From positions 1 through 64,000 of the forward strand of contig NZ_BCRO01000025.1 of the NCBI RefSeq assembly GCF_001552635.1: 64,000 nucleotides of DNA, given 5' to 3'. Origin of the DNA: Actinomadura hibisca NBRC 15177. Lineage in GTDB: Bacteria > Actinomycetota > Actinomycetes > Streptosporangiales > Streptosporangiaceae. Positions 23,749 to 31,439 of the stretch are shown one piece after another; position 1 is the stretch's first letter; every line of letters begins with the position of its first letter. A program made the translations under genes and the position numbers. A model generated the notes under the pieces. That model saw only the letters and a program-made list of their open reading frames with translations. It made no database searches and had not been told where the DNA came from.

Positions 23749-23754
23749 ACTCTA
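23749..23754 (-). promoter_or_regulatory. -10 element TAGAGT of metallophosphoesterase gene
   Basis: TAGAGT on the minus strand ends 6 nt before ATG 23742; no Shine-Dalgarno is present, suggesting leaderless transcription. Confidence 0.4.
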
Positions 23755-23795
23755 ATGGCGCGTCCCCGCCGGCGGCACCGGCACTCCCGGCCGGA

Positions 23796-24626
23796 TCACC
23801 TCGCCGCGGCCGACACCAGGGCGCGCCATTCGGCCACCAGGGCCGGGTCGACCGGCGCGTCCCAGGAGCCGTCCGGGCGCACGGCGGTGCCGACGTGGAA
23901 GGCGGCGACCCCGGCGGCGGCCAGCACCGCGACGTGCTTGCGGCGCAACCCTCCCCCGGCCATGATCAGCCGCGCCGACGCGGGGCTCTCGGCGGCCCGC
24001 CGGACCAGGACGTCCACCCCGGCGTCCACGCCGCGCGGCGAACCGGCGGTGAGGACGGTGTCGAGACCCGTGCCGAGACCCGCGCCGGGGCCTGCATCGG
24101 GGCCCACGCCGGACTCGGCGATGGGCTCGGCGTCGGTGTCGGCGGTGTCGGCGGTGTCGGCGGTGTGGGCGGCCTCGGCGGTGTCGGCCAGGTCGCGGAC
24201 GGCCCGCCACGCGGCGGCCATGTCCGCCGCGTGGTCCACGGCGCGGTGGAAGGTCCACGGCAGCGGGGCCGCCACGGCGGCGAGCTTGCCGGTGGCGGCG
24301 GGATCGACGTTCCCGAGCGGGTCGAGGAAGCCCAGCACGAACCCGTCGGCGCCCGCCGCGCGCAGGTCCTCGGCGGCGCGGCGCAGCCGGTCCAGCTCCG
24401 GCACGGTGGTGCGGAACCCGGCGTTGGCCCGCAACATCACCCGCATGGGGAGGGATGTGACCTCCCTCATCCTCGCCACCACCTCGGGGTCGGGGGTGAG
24501 CCCGTCGGCGGCCATGTCGGCGACGACCTCCAGGCGGTCGGCGCCGCCCCGTTCGGCCGCGCGGGCGTCGGCGGCGGTGAGAGCGATCACCTCAAGCAGC
24601 GACAAAGCCGTTTCCCCCTGAGTCAC
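23796..24626 (-). CDS. cutC: CutC family protein
   Basis: CutC is a TIM-barrel protein historically linked to copper homeostasis; its biochemical activity is unsettled. The 276-residue sequence has the family blocks EVIALTAADARAAERGGADRLEV, GLTPDP, VMLRANAGF, GFVLGFLD, WTFHRAVD and IMAGGGLRRKHV. Between residues ~148 and 187 there is an insertion rich in Ala-Asp-Thr and Gly-Pro, coded by short tandem repeats (24066-24185) and absent from typical CutC proteins of about 240 residues. The start ATG 24626 has no strong ribosome site. The gene lies alone, next to the divergent fadD genes. Confidence 0.88.
   Translation of the reverse strand: MTQGETALSLLEVIALTAADARAAERGGADRLEVVADMAADGLTPDPEVVARMREVTSLPMRVMLRANAGFRTTVPELDRLRRAAEDLRAAGADGFVLGFLDPLGNVDPAATGKLAAVAAPLPWTFHRAVDHAADMAAAWRAVRDLADTAEAAHTADTADTADTDAEPIAESGVGPDAGPGAGLGTGLDTVLTAGSPRGVDAGVDVLVRRAAESPASARLIMAGGGLRRKHVAVLAAAGVAAFHVGTAVRPDGSWDAPVDPALVAEWRALVSAAAR
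24130..24190. repeat. GGTGTCGGC-type short tandem repeats inside cutC
   Basis: Units of 9 bp (GGTGTCGGC and variants) follow each other several times and code for Ala-Asp-Thr repeats in the inserted loop of CutC. The reading frame is kept, so it is an expanded loop, not a disruption. Confidence 0.7.
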
Positions 24627-24878
24627 CTGGGCTTTTCCGGGTCAAGGCTAGGCGACCACGCGGGGCCGCCCGGCGGGCGGACGGTGTCTTTTGCCCCTTG
24701 TTGACCACCTGGCGGCCGGGCCCCGACCACCGGACCGGGCGACCGGGCCGGCGCCCGGCCGGCACCCGGCTGGCACCGCGCCGACCAGCGAGACTTTTAC
24801 TACCCGCGAGTATCCTTTGAACTCGGTAAAGCTGTACCGTCGTCCCCGCCGTTTGCAGTGATCGACCTAGGAGTGGCC

Positions 24879-26678
24879 GTGCGCGAGTTCAGCGTCCCCG
24901 CCATGGTGGAGGTGCCCGGCTCCACCAATCTGACCGACGCGCCCTTCACCCGAGCCGCCGAGGAGCCGGGCCGGGTCGTGCTCCGCCGCAAGAGCGGCAC
25001 GGCCGAGCGGCCGGCCTGGAGCGCGGTGACCGCGGGCGAGTTCGCGGCCGAGGTGTCGCGGGTCGCCAAGGGCCTGATGGCCGCCGGGATCGAGGCGGGC
25101 GACCGGGTCGCGCTGATGTCGCGCACCCGCTACGAGTGGACCGTTCTCGACTACGCCATCTGGACGGCCGGCGCCGTGGCGGTCCCGATCTACGAGACCT
25201 CCTCCGCCGAGCAGGTGCAGTGGATCGTCGGCGACTCCGGCGCCAAGGGCGTGTTCGCCGAGACGTCCGCGCACCTCGACACCATCGAGCAGGTCCGGGC
25301 CGAGGTCCCGGGCCTGGCGCACGTCTGGGGCATCGACGCGGGCGACGTGGCGGCCCTGGCCGGGCGCGGCGCGGAGGTCTCCGACGCCGACCTCGACGCG
25401 CGCCGCCGCGTCCGCGCCTCCGACGACGTCGCCACGCTCGTCTACACCTCCGGCACCACCGGCCGCCCCAAGGGTTGCGAGATCACCCACGGGAACCTGG
25501 TCGCCACCTCCCGCAACGCCATCCAGGGCGCGATCGCCGAGGTCGCGGTGGACGGTTCGGCCACGCTGCTGTTCCTGCCGCTGGCGCACGTGTTCGCCCG
25601 GCTGATCGAGGTGGCCTGCATCGAGGCCGGGATCGTGCTCGGCCACAGCGACATCCCGAGCCTGCTGCCGGACCTCGCCAGCTACCAGCCGACGTTCCTG
25701 CTGGCGGTGCCGCGCGTCTTCGAGAAGGTCTACAACGGCGCCGAGCAGAAGGCCATCGCGGGCGGCAAGGGCAAGATCTTCGCCAAGGCCGCCGAGACCG
25801 CCATCGCCTACAGCAGGGCGCTGGACGCGGGCGGCCCGGCCCTCAAGCTGAAGCTCCAGCACAAGGTGTTCGACGTGCTGGTCTACGGCAAGCTGCGGCA
25901 GGCCGTCGGCGGCCGGGTGCAGTACGCGGTGTCCGGCGGCGCGGCGCTCGGCGAGCGCCTCGGCCACTTCTTCCGCGGCGTCGGCATCATCATCCTGGAG
26001 GGCTACGGCCTGACCGAGACCACGGCCCCGGCCGCGGTGAACCGGCCGTCCGCCCTCCGGATCGGCACCGTCGGCCAGCCGATCCCCGGCGTGACCGTGC
26101 GGATCGCCGAGGACGGCGAGGTGCTGATCAAGGGCGTCAACATCCTCAAGGGCTACTGGAACAACGAGGCGGCCACCGCCGAGGCGCTGGCGGACGGCTG
26201 GTTCCGCACCGGCGACCTGGGCGCGCTGGACGCCGACGGCTACCTCAAGATCACCGGCCGCAAGAAGGAGATCCTGGTCACCGCGGGCGGCAAGAACGTG
26301 GCCCCGGCCCCGCTGGAGGACCGGCTGCGCGCGTGTCCGCTGATCAGCCAGGCGCTGGTGGTCGGCGACGGCCGCAAGTTCATCAGCGCGCTGATCACGC
26401 TGGACGAGGAGGCCCTCGCCCCCTGGAAGGAGCAGCACGGCAAGCCCGCCGCGATGACGGTGGACGAGCTGCGCCGCGACGCCGACGTGATCGCCGAGAT
26501 CGACGCCGCGGTGGCCGACGCGAACAAGTCGGTCTCGCACGCCGAGGCGATCAAGAAGTACGAGATCCTCGGCGTGGACTTCAGCGAGGAGGCCGGGCAC
26601 ATGACCCCCAGCCTCAAGGTCCGCCGGCATGTCGTGATCAAGGACTTCGCGGACGAGATCGACGCGCTGTACTCGTAA
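24879..26678 (+). CDS. Long-chain acyl-CoA synthetase, first tandem copy (FadD15-like)
   Basis: The enzyme activates fatty acids to acyl-AMP and then acyl-CoA (cytoplasm, often membrane-associated). The 599-residue protein has the AMP-binding P-loop YTSGTTGRPKGCE, the A5 block GYGLTETTAP, the A7/A8 blocks (WFRTGDLGALDADGYLKITGRKKEI) and the catalytic Lys in the C-terminal domain (EAIKKYEI). It matches the FadD15/long-chain subfamily with the insertion LFLPLAHVFARLIEVACIEAG. Start GTG 24879 is placed by AGGAG 5 nt upstream; the earlier GTG 24858 has none. A near-identical paralogue follows 161 bp downstream. Rv2187 occupies this place in mycobacteria. Confidence 0.92.
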   Translation: MREFSVPAMVEVPGSTNLTDAPFTRAAEEPGRVVLRRKSGTAERPAWSAVTAGEFAAEVSRVAKGLMAAGIEAGDRVALMSRTRYEWTVLDYAIWTAGAVAVPIYETSSAEQVQWIVGDSGAKGVFAETSAHLDTIEQVRAEVPGLAHVWGIDAGDVAALAGRGAEVSDADLDARRRVRASDDVATLVYTSGTTGRPKGCEITHGNLVATSRNAIQGAIAEVAVDGSATLLFLPLAHVFARLIEVACIEAGIVLGHSDIPSLLPDLASYQPTFLLAVPRVFEKVYNGAEQKAIAGGKGKIFAKAAETAIAYSRALDAGGPALKLKLQHKVFDVLVYGKLRQAVGGRVQYAVSGGAALGERLGHFFRGVGIIILEGYGLTETTAPAAVNRPSALRIGTVGQPIPGVTVRIAEDGEVLIKGVNILKGYWNNEAATAEALADGWFRTGDLGALDADGYLKITGRKKEILVTAGGKNVAPAPLEDRLRACPLISQALVVGDGRKFISALITLDEEALAPWKEQHGKPAAMTVDELRRDADVIAEIDAAVADANKSVSHAEAIKKYEILGVDFSEEAGHMTPSLKVRRHVVIKDFADEIDALYS

Positions 26679-26704
26679 CCCGCCCGTCGGCCCGCCCGCT
26701 CTTC

Positions 26705-26751
26705 CGGACGGCCCGCCCCGCGCGTTCCCAGCGCGCGGCGCGGGCCGTCCG
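26705..26751 (+). terminator. Hairpin terminator between the two acyl-CoA synthetases
   Basis: CGGACGGCCCGC (26705-26716) pairs perfectly with GCGGGCCGTCCG (26740-26751). A further GC-rich structure lies in the loop. It suggests that the second copy has its own promoter at 26752-26839. Confidence 0.6.
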
Positions 26752-26839
26752 CACGTCACCGGATCCTTACTCCCACCTGGGGATATTCTCGGCGGGAAGG
26801 GCCCCGTTCCCCGCCGGGCCCCGACAGTTTGGGAGCAGC

Positions 26840-28639
26840 GTGCGCGAGATCAGTGTCCCCGTCGAGATCGCGGTGCCCGGCACCGCCGACCTGACCGACG
26901 CCCTGTTCGGCCGGGCCGCCGCCGAGCCCGGCCGGATCGTGCTGCGGCGGCGTTCCGGCACCGCCGCGCGCCCGGCCTGGCGGGCGGTGACGGCGGGCGA
27001 GTTCGCCGCCGAGGTGACCGCCCTGGCCAAGGGCCTCATCGCCGCCGGGGTCGAGCCCGGCGACCGCGTCGCGCTGATGTCGCGCACCCGCTACGAGTGG
27101 ACGCTGCTCGACTACGCGCTCTGGACGGCGGGCGCGATCGTCGTCCCCGTCTACGAGACCTCCTCCCCCGCGCAGATCGCCTGGATCGCCGGTGACTCCG
27201 GGGCGCGCTTCGCGTTCGCCGAGACCGCCGCGCAGCAGGCCGCCTTCGCCGAGGCGGGCGTGGACCTGCCCGCCCTGTCCCAGGTCTGGGGCATCGACGC
27301 GGGCGACCTGGACGCGCTGGCCGCCGCCGGGGCGGAGGTCCCCGACGAGGCGGTCGCCGAACGCCGCCGGGGCCTGTCGGCCGACTCGGTCGCCACCATC
27401 GTCTACACCTCCGGCACCACCGGCCGCCCCAAGGGTTGCGAGCTGACCCACCGCAACTTCATCGGGACCGCCCGCAACGTGGTGCTCGCCGGGGTCCCCG
27501 AGATCACCGGGGCCGGGTCGTCCACGCTGCTGTTCCTGCCGCTGGCGCACGTGTTCGCGCGGCTGATCCAGGTGGCGTGCGTGGAGTGCGGCCTCGTGCT
27601 GGGGCACAGCGACGTGCCGAGCCTGCAGGCCGACCTGGCGACCTACCAGCCGACGTTCCTGCTGGCGGTGCCGCGCGTCTTCGAGAAGGTCTACAACGGC
27701 GCCGAGCAGCGGGCCGTCGCCGACGGCAAGGGCAAGATCTTCAAGCTGGCCGCCGACACCGCCGTGGCCTACAGCCGGTCCCTGGAGACCGGCGGCCCCG
27801 GGCTCGCCCTCAGGCTGCGGCACCGGCTGTTCGACGCGCTGGTCTACGGGAAGTTGCGGCAGGCGATGGGCGGCCGGCTGCGGTACGCGATGTCGGGCGG
27901 CGCGGCGCTGAACGAGCGGCTGGGCCACTTCTTCCGCGGCGTCGGCATCTCGATCATCGAGGGCTACGGCCTGACCGAGACCACCGCGCCGGTGCTCGGC
28001 AACCGGTTCCCCGCCAACCGCATGGGCACCGTCGGGCGGCCGTTCCCGGGCACCGACCTGCGCGTGGCCGACGACGGCGAGATCATGGTGCGCGGCATCA
28101 GCGTCTTCCCCGGCTACTGGAACGACGAGACCGCCACCAAGCAGGCCCTGGACGGCGGCTGGTTCCGCACCGGCGACCTGGGCGCGCTGGACGCCGACGG
28201 CCACCTGAAGATCACCGGCCGGAAGAAGGAGATCCTGGTGACGGCCGGGGGCAAGAACGTGGCGCCCGGCCCGCTGGAGGACCTGCTGCGCGCCCATCCG
28301 CTGATCGGCCAGGCCGTGGTGGTGGGCGACGGCCGCACGTTCGTCGCCGCGCTGGTCACCCTGGACCCCGAGGCGGCCGGTCCCTGGGCGCGGCGGCTCG
28401 GGCTGCCGGACGGGACGACGGTCGAGGAGCTGCGCCGCGAGCCCGCCGTCCGCGCCGAGATCGACGCCGCGGTGGCCGAGGCCAACACGTCGGTCTCGCA
28501 CGCCGAGGCGATCAAGAAGTACGACATCCTCGCCGCCGACCTCACCGAGGAGTCGGGGCACCTGACGCCCAGCCTCAAGATCAAGCGGCATGTGGTCGCC
28601 CGCGACTTCGCCGCCGAGATCGACGCGCTGTACGGGTGA
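26840..28639 (+). CDS. Long-chain acyl-CoA synthetase, second tandem copy
   Basis: The protein has 599 residues, the same length as the upstream copy and colinear with it from the first residues (MREISVPVEIAVPGTADLTD against MREFSVPAMVEVPGSTNLTD). It shares YTSGTTGRPKGCE, GYGLTETTAP, WFRTGDLGALDADGHLKITGRKKEI and the closing block EAIKKYDILAADLTEESGHLTPSLK. Differences concentrate in residues 95-180 and 385-410, which may shift chain-length or substrate choice. Start GTG 26840 has GGGAG 6 nt before it. The pair is a tandem gene duplication that has diverged; both copies keep all motifs and appear active. Confidence 0.92.
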   Translation: MREISVPVEIAVPGTADLTDALFGRAAAEPGRIVLRRRSGTAARPAWRAVTAGEFAAEVTALAKGLIAAGVEPGDRVALMSRTRYEWTLLDYALWTAGAIVVPVYETSSPAQIAWIAGDSGARFAFAETAAQQAAFAEAGVDLPALSQVWGIDAGDLDALAAAGAEVPDEAVAERRRGLSADSVATIVYTSGTTGRPKGCELTHRNFIGTARNVVLAGVPEITGAGSSTLLFLPLAHVFARLIQVACVECGLVLGHSDVPSLQADLATYQPTFLLAVPRVFEKVYNGAEQRAVADGKGKIFKLAADTAVAYSRSLETGGPGLALRLRHRLFDALVYGKLRQAMGGRLRYAMSGGAALNERLGHFFRGVGISIIEGYGLTETTAPVLGNRFPANRMGTVGRPFPGTDLRVADDGEIMVRGISVFPGYWNDETATKQALDGGWFRTGDLGALDADGHLKITGRKKEILVTAGGKNVAPGPLEDLLRAHPLIGQAVVVGDGRTFVAALVTLDPEAAGPWARRLGLPDGTTVEELRREPAVRAEIDAAVAEANTSVSHAEAIKKYDILAADLTEESGHLTPSLKIKRHVVARDFAAEIDALYG

Positions 28640-28643
28640 GTCC

Positions 28644-28677
28644 GCGGCGGCCCGGCGAGCCCCTGGCGGGCCGCCGC
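28644..28677. terminator. Hairpin between convergent genes
   Basis: GCGGCGGCCCG (28644-28654) pairs with CGGGCCGCCGC (28667-28677). It lies 4 bp after the second acyl-CoA synthetase and can also serve the opposite gene at 28694. Confidence 0.6.
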
Positions 28678-28693
28678 CGGGCCGCCGCGACCG

Positions 28694-29347
28694 TCACAGC
28701 GCGGCGACGGCCTCCGCGATCGGCGTGTCCCCGTTGACCAGCTCCAGGACGCGGCGCTCCACGCCCGGCGCGCCCAGCAGCGCGGCGATCACCGCGGCCG
28801 TGTCGTCGCGGGTGATGTCGCCGCGGCCGACGCGCGGCTCGCCCAGGGTGACCCGGCCGGTGCCCGGGTCGTCGGTGAGCCGGCCCGGCCGCAGGATCAG
28901 CCACTCCAGGTCGCGGGCGCGCAGGTCCTGTTCGGCCGCGCCCTTGGCCTCGACGTAGGCCCGCCAGCTCTCGTCCGAGCCCGGCGCCGGGGGCTGGTCC
29001 GCCCCCATCGCCGAGATCTGCACGAACCGGCGCACCCCCGCGCGCTCGGCGGCGTCGGCCAGCAGCACCGACCCCGCCCGGTCCACGGTGTCCTTGCGCG
29101 CCGCGCCGCTGTTCGGCCCGGCCCCGGCGGCGAACACCACCGCCTGCGCCCCGGTCAGCTCGTCGGCGAGCCGCTCGGCCGTCGTGTCCTCCAGGTCGAG
29201 CACGACCGGCCCGGCCCCCGCCTCCCGGATGTCGTCGGCCTGCTCCGGCTTGCGGATCAGGCTCAGCACGGTGTCCCCCCGGGCGGTGAGGAGCCGGGCC
29301 AGCCGCAGCGCGATCTGACCGTGCCCTCCCGCGATCACTACGTTCAT
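28694..29347 (-). CDS. NAD(P)-binding SDR-like protein (NAD(P)H-binding PF13460 type)
   Basis: The 217-residue atypical short-chain dehydrogenase has a Rossmann start VVIAGGHGQIALRLARLL (GxxGxxG), then VVLDLED, VVFAAGAGPNSGAARKDTVD, FVQISAMGAD, and a YVEAKGAAEQDLRARDLEW block with the active-site Tyr-x3-Lys. It is a likely NADPH-dependent reductase or isomerase-like sugar/flavin enzyme; substrate unknown. ATG 29347 is chosen because the Rossmann motif begins there; TACGAT ends 7 nt upstream, with no ribosome site, which points to a leaderless message. Confidence 0.88.
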   Translation of the reverse strand: MNVVIAGGHGQIALRLARLLTARGDTVLSLIRKPEQADDIREAGAGPVVLDLEDTTAERLADELTGAQAVVFAAGAGPNSGAARKDTVDRAGSVLLADAAERAGVRRFVQISAMGADQPPAPGSDESWRAYVEAKGAAEQDLRARDLEWLILRPGRLTDDPGTGRVTLGEPRVGRGDITRDDTAAVIAALLGAPGVERRVLELVNGDTPIAEAVAAL

Positions 29348-29354
29348 GCCACCG

Positions 29355-29360
29355 ATCGTA
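29355..29360 (-). promoter_or_regulatory. -10 element TACGAT of the SDR-like gene
   Basis: TACGAT on the minus strand lies exactly 7 nt before ATG 29347, as for other putatively leaderless genes in the window. Confidence 0.4.
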
Positions 29361-29379
29361 CGGAACGGCCCGGGGCCGT

Positions 29380-30594
29380 TCAGCAGTTGCGTCCGGTGTT
29401 GATGCAGCCGACCGCCCGCCGCATGAGGTTGTCGGGCATGACGTTCTCGAAGTCGGCGTGGTCGGTGACCGGGGCGTGGCCCTGCTCGGGGAAGGAGTCC
29501 ACGGCGAACGCCAGCGCGCGGTTCGGCAGGTTGTAGGTCAGCGTCATCTGGAGCCTGGGCACCGCGCGGGTGCCGCCGGGGCAACTCCCCGACCCGCTGG
29601 GGAACACGATGTGCGTGCGGTGGTTGGCGCTGTCGGTGTTGCGGCCGTCCCAGCAGCTCGGGAACTCCAGCACCCGCTGCACCCGGCTGCCGCCGGGACA
29701 GATCGGGTACTTGTCGGTCAGGGCGCGGTCGCCGAAGCCCGAGCAGGTCCACTGCGCGCGGGCGTTGGCGGTGCCGTTGGTGCCCGCCTTGGCGTCGCCG
29801 GTGATGACGCGCAGGAAGCGCGGCATGGCGGTCACCTTGCCGCGCGGATTGCCGAGGAACGCCATGCTGGCGCTCGCGGGCGTGACGATCCGGCCGACGT
29901 TGCCGTCCTGCGCGCTCTGCTGCGCCGCGTCGGAGTCGTCCTGCTGGTTCCGGATGCGCATGACCGGCCAGAAGTAGGTGGACCGGTCGCCCTGCGCGCA
30001 GGTGGTCCCGGCGGCGGCCAGGCTCTCGTCGGTGGAGAAGCCGTCGGTGGACAGGTTGCCCACGTAGTCGTGGATGTGGTGCGCGCCGTTCTGGACGCCG
30101 GGCGCGACGATGAAGTTGTCGGGGTTGTGGTGGCCGTTGCGGTTGGTGCCGCAGCGGGAGGTGAACGAGCCGCGCGAGCCGTTGCGGCTCTGCCGGACGC
30201 GGGGCTTGCGGGGGGCCTGGCGGATGTTGACGAAGTCGTCGCGGTTGGGGCCTTCCTTGACCTGCTGCTGGTTCTGCTGCTGGTCGTTGTTCTGCTGGTC
30301 GTTGTTCTGCTGGTCGTTGCCGTTCTGGCCGTCCTGCTGGTCGCCGTTGTTCTGGCCGTTCTGGCCGTCTTGGCCGTCCCCGCCCTGCCCGTTCTGGTCA
30401 CCCTGCCCGTTCCGGCGGTCCTGCTCGTTCTGGCCGTTCTGGTCGTCGGGGCCGTTGCGGTCGCGCGGGTCGCCCGGCGCCGTCGCGCGGGCCGCCCCGC
30501 TCACCGCGGCGGACGCCGTGACCGGCGGCGCGGTCGCCGCGGCGACCAGCAGCAGCGCCGGGACGACGGCCGCCATGCCCTTCTTGCTTGCCAT
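29380..30594 (-). CDS. Secreted DUF1996 protein with Gln/Asn/Gly-rich spacer
   Basis: The 404-residue protein begins with a signal peptide (MASKKGMAAVVPALLLVAAA, cleavage around TASAAVSGA). A spacer of about 75 residues rich in Asn, Gln, Asp and Gly (NGQN/NDQQ repeats) is followed by the DUF1996 domain (HHNPDNFIVAPGVQNGAHHIHDYVGNL, ending with NRALAFAVDSFPEQGHAPVTDHADFEN). Six or more Cys in the domain suggest disulfides. DUF1996 proteins are exported and occur in fungi and actinomycetes, with unknown function. The spacer is coded by tandem repeats at about 30245-30440. Start ATG 30594 has AAAGGGAG before it. Followed downstream, after 32 bp, by the SDR gene's neighbour region. Confidence 0.88.
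   Translation of the reverse strand: MASKKGMAAVVPALLLVAAATAPPVTASAAVSGAARATAPGDPRDRNGPDDQNGQNEQDRRNGQGDQNGQGGDGQDGQNGQNNGDQQDGQNGNDQQNNDQQNNDQQQNQQQVKEGPNRDDFVNIRQAPRKPRVRQSRNGSRGSFTSRCGTNRNGHHNPDNFIVAPGVQNGAHHIHDYVGNLSTDGFSTDESLAAAGTTCAQGDRSTYFWPVMRIRNQQDDSDAAQQSAQDGNVGRIVTPASASMAFLGNPRGKVTAMPRFLRVITGDAKAGTNGTANARAQWTCSGFGDRALTDKYPICPGGSRVQRVLEFPSCWDGRNTDSANHRTHIVFPSGSGSCPGGTRAVPRLQMTLTYNLPNRALAFAVDSFPEQGHAPVTDHADFENVMPDNLMRRAVGCINTGRNC
30245..30440. repeat. Tandem repeats coding the Gln/Asn spacer of the DUF1996 protein
   Basis: Imperfect 9-12 bp units (GTTCTGCTG, GTCGTTGTT and related) repeat across ~200 bp. They keep the frame and use less GC than surroundings because of Asn and Gln codons. 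Confidence 0.7.
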
Positions 30595-30626
30595 GGGATC
30601 TCCCTTTGTGCGGGGTGCGGAAAGGG

Positions 30627-31256
30627 TCAGGAAAGGGCGGCCTTGGTGGCGAGCCCGGTGCTTTCCAGAAGTGTCATGTGCGTGTTGACGTATTTCAGCG
30701 CGCGCTCGGCGAAGGCCCTGATCTCGGTGTTCTGGGTACTGGCGCGCACGGTGGCGATGACGCTGAAGACCTTGCCGTGGGCGGCGCGCAGCCGTAGCAC
30801 GAACGTCTGGTCGTAGTCGGCGCCGAACTTGCCCGACATCTCGGCGAGCCAGCCCCGCTGGTCGGCGTTGGGCTCGCTGGGCAGGATCACCCCGAGCCGC
30901 CCGGCGACGCGCCGCACGTCCTCGTCCAGCATCATGTGCTGCTCCATGATCGTGTCGGCCACCTCCCGGACCCGGGGGCTGGCGGCGCGCTGCTGGGCCT
31001 GCTGGCCTGCGGGCATCTCCCACAGCCCGGCCTGGCGGACCTTGGCCAGCAACGTCCGGTCGGCGGCCGACAGCGGCCCCCACCGGGTGTCGCCGGCACC
31101 GTCCCGGGTGTCGCCGTCGGCGGGGACGCCGGGCGGCCCGAGCACCACCAGCGCGGCCGCCGCGACCGCCGCGGCGGCCAGCACCATGACCATGAACCGG
31201 CTGCCGAGCAGGCGGCGCAGCCGGCGCGGCCCGGCGATGCCGTGGGACTTCCTCAC
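30627..31256 (-). CDS. DUF4142 domain protein, membrane-anchored
   Basis: The 209-residue protein has a basic N-terminus and a single hydrophobic helix (about 22-43; MVMVLAAAAVAAAALVVLG). A DUF4142-like four-helix bundle follows (TLLAKVRQAGLWEMPAGQQAQQ, VADTIMEQHMMLDEDVRRVAGRLGV, VLRLRAAHGKVFSVIATVRASTQ). DUF4142 proteins resemble ferritin-like bundles and are exported; function unknown. Start GTG 31256 has GGGAGGCGGG upstream. It is 32 bp upstream of the DUF1996 gene and is probably in the same operon, giving two secreted or surface proteins. Confidence 0.8.
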   Translation of the reverse strand: MRKSHGIAGPRRLRRLLGSRFMVMVLAAAAVAAAALVVLGPPGVPADGDTRDGAGDTRWGPLSAADRTLLAKVRQAGLWEMPAGQQAQQRAASPRVREVADTIMEQHMMLDEDVRRVAGRLGVILPSEPNADQRGWLAEMSGKFGADYDQTFVLRLRAAHGKVFSVIATVRASTQNTEIRAFAERALKYVNTHMTLLESTGLATKAALS

Positions 31257-31439
31257 AGGGGACCCGCCTCCCTTCGGCTTCCATCGGACGACCCGGCACG
31301 GGTCGCAGTGGAATACGCGTCCGTGCCGGGCCGGGTTCACCGCGGCGAACAATTTCCGCTCATTACTTTTGAGCGCCGATGAAAGGGCAGCAGAAAAGGC
31401 CGGGCGGGCGTTTTACCGTCCGTCGTCCCGTCCCCGCTC

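Noticed and set aside
25136-28639. An open frame of over 1,100 codons spanning both acyl-CoA synthetase genes
   Set aside because: Its second half is the real second synthetase; the first half is an Arg/Gly/Pro-rich alternative frame of the first synthetase gene kept open by high GC content.
24879-28639. Assembly duplication instead of a genuine tandem gene pair
   Set aside because: The copies differ throughout at protein and nucleotide level, so it is not an artefact.
30245-30440. CRISPR-like repeats
   Set aside because: Units are short and in frame, coding for an Asn/Gln spacer of a secreted protein; no unique spacers.
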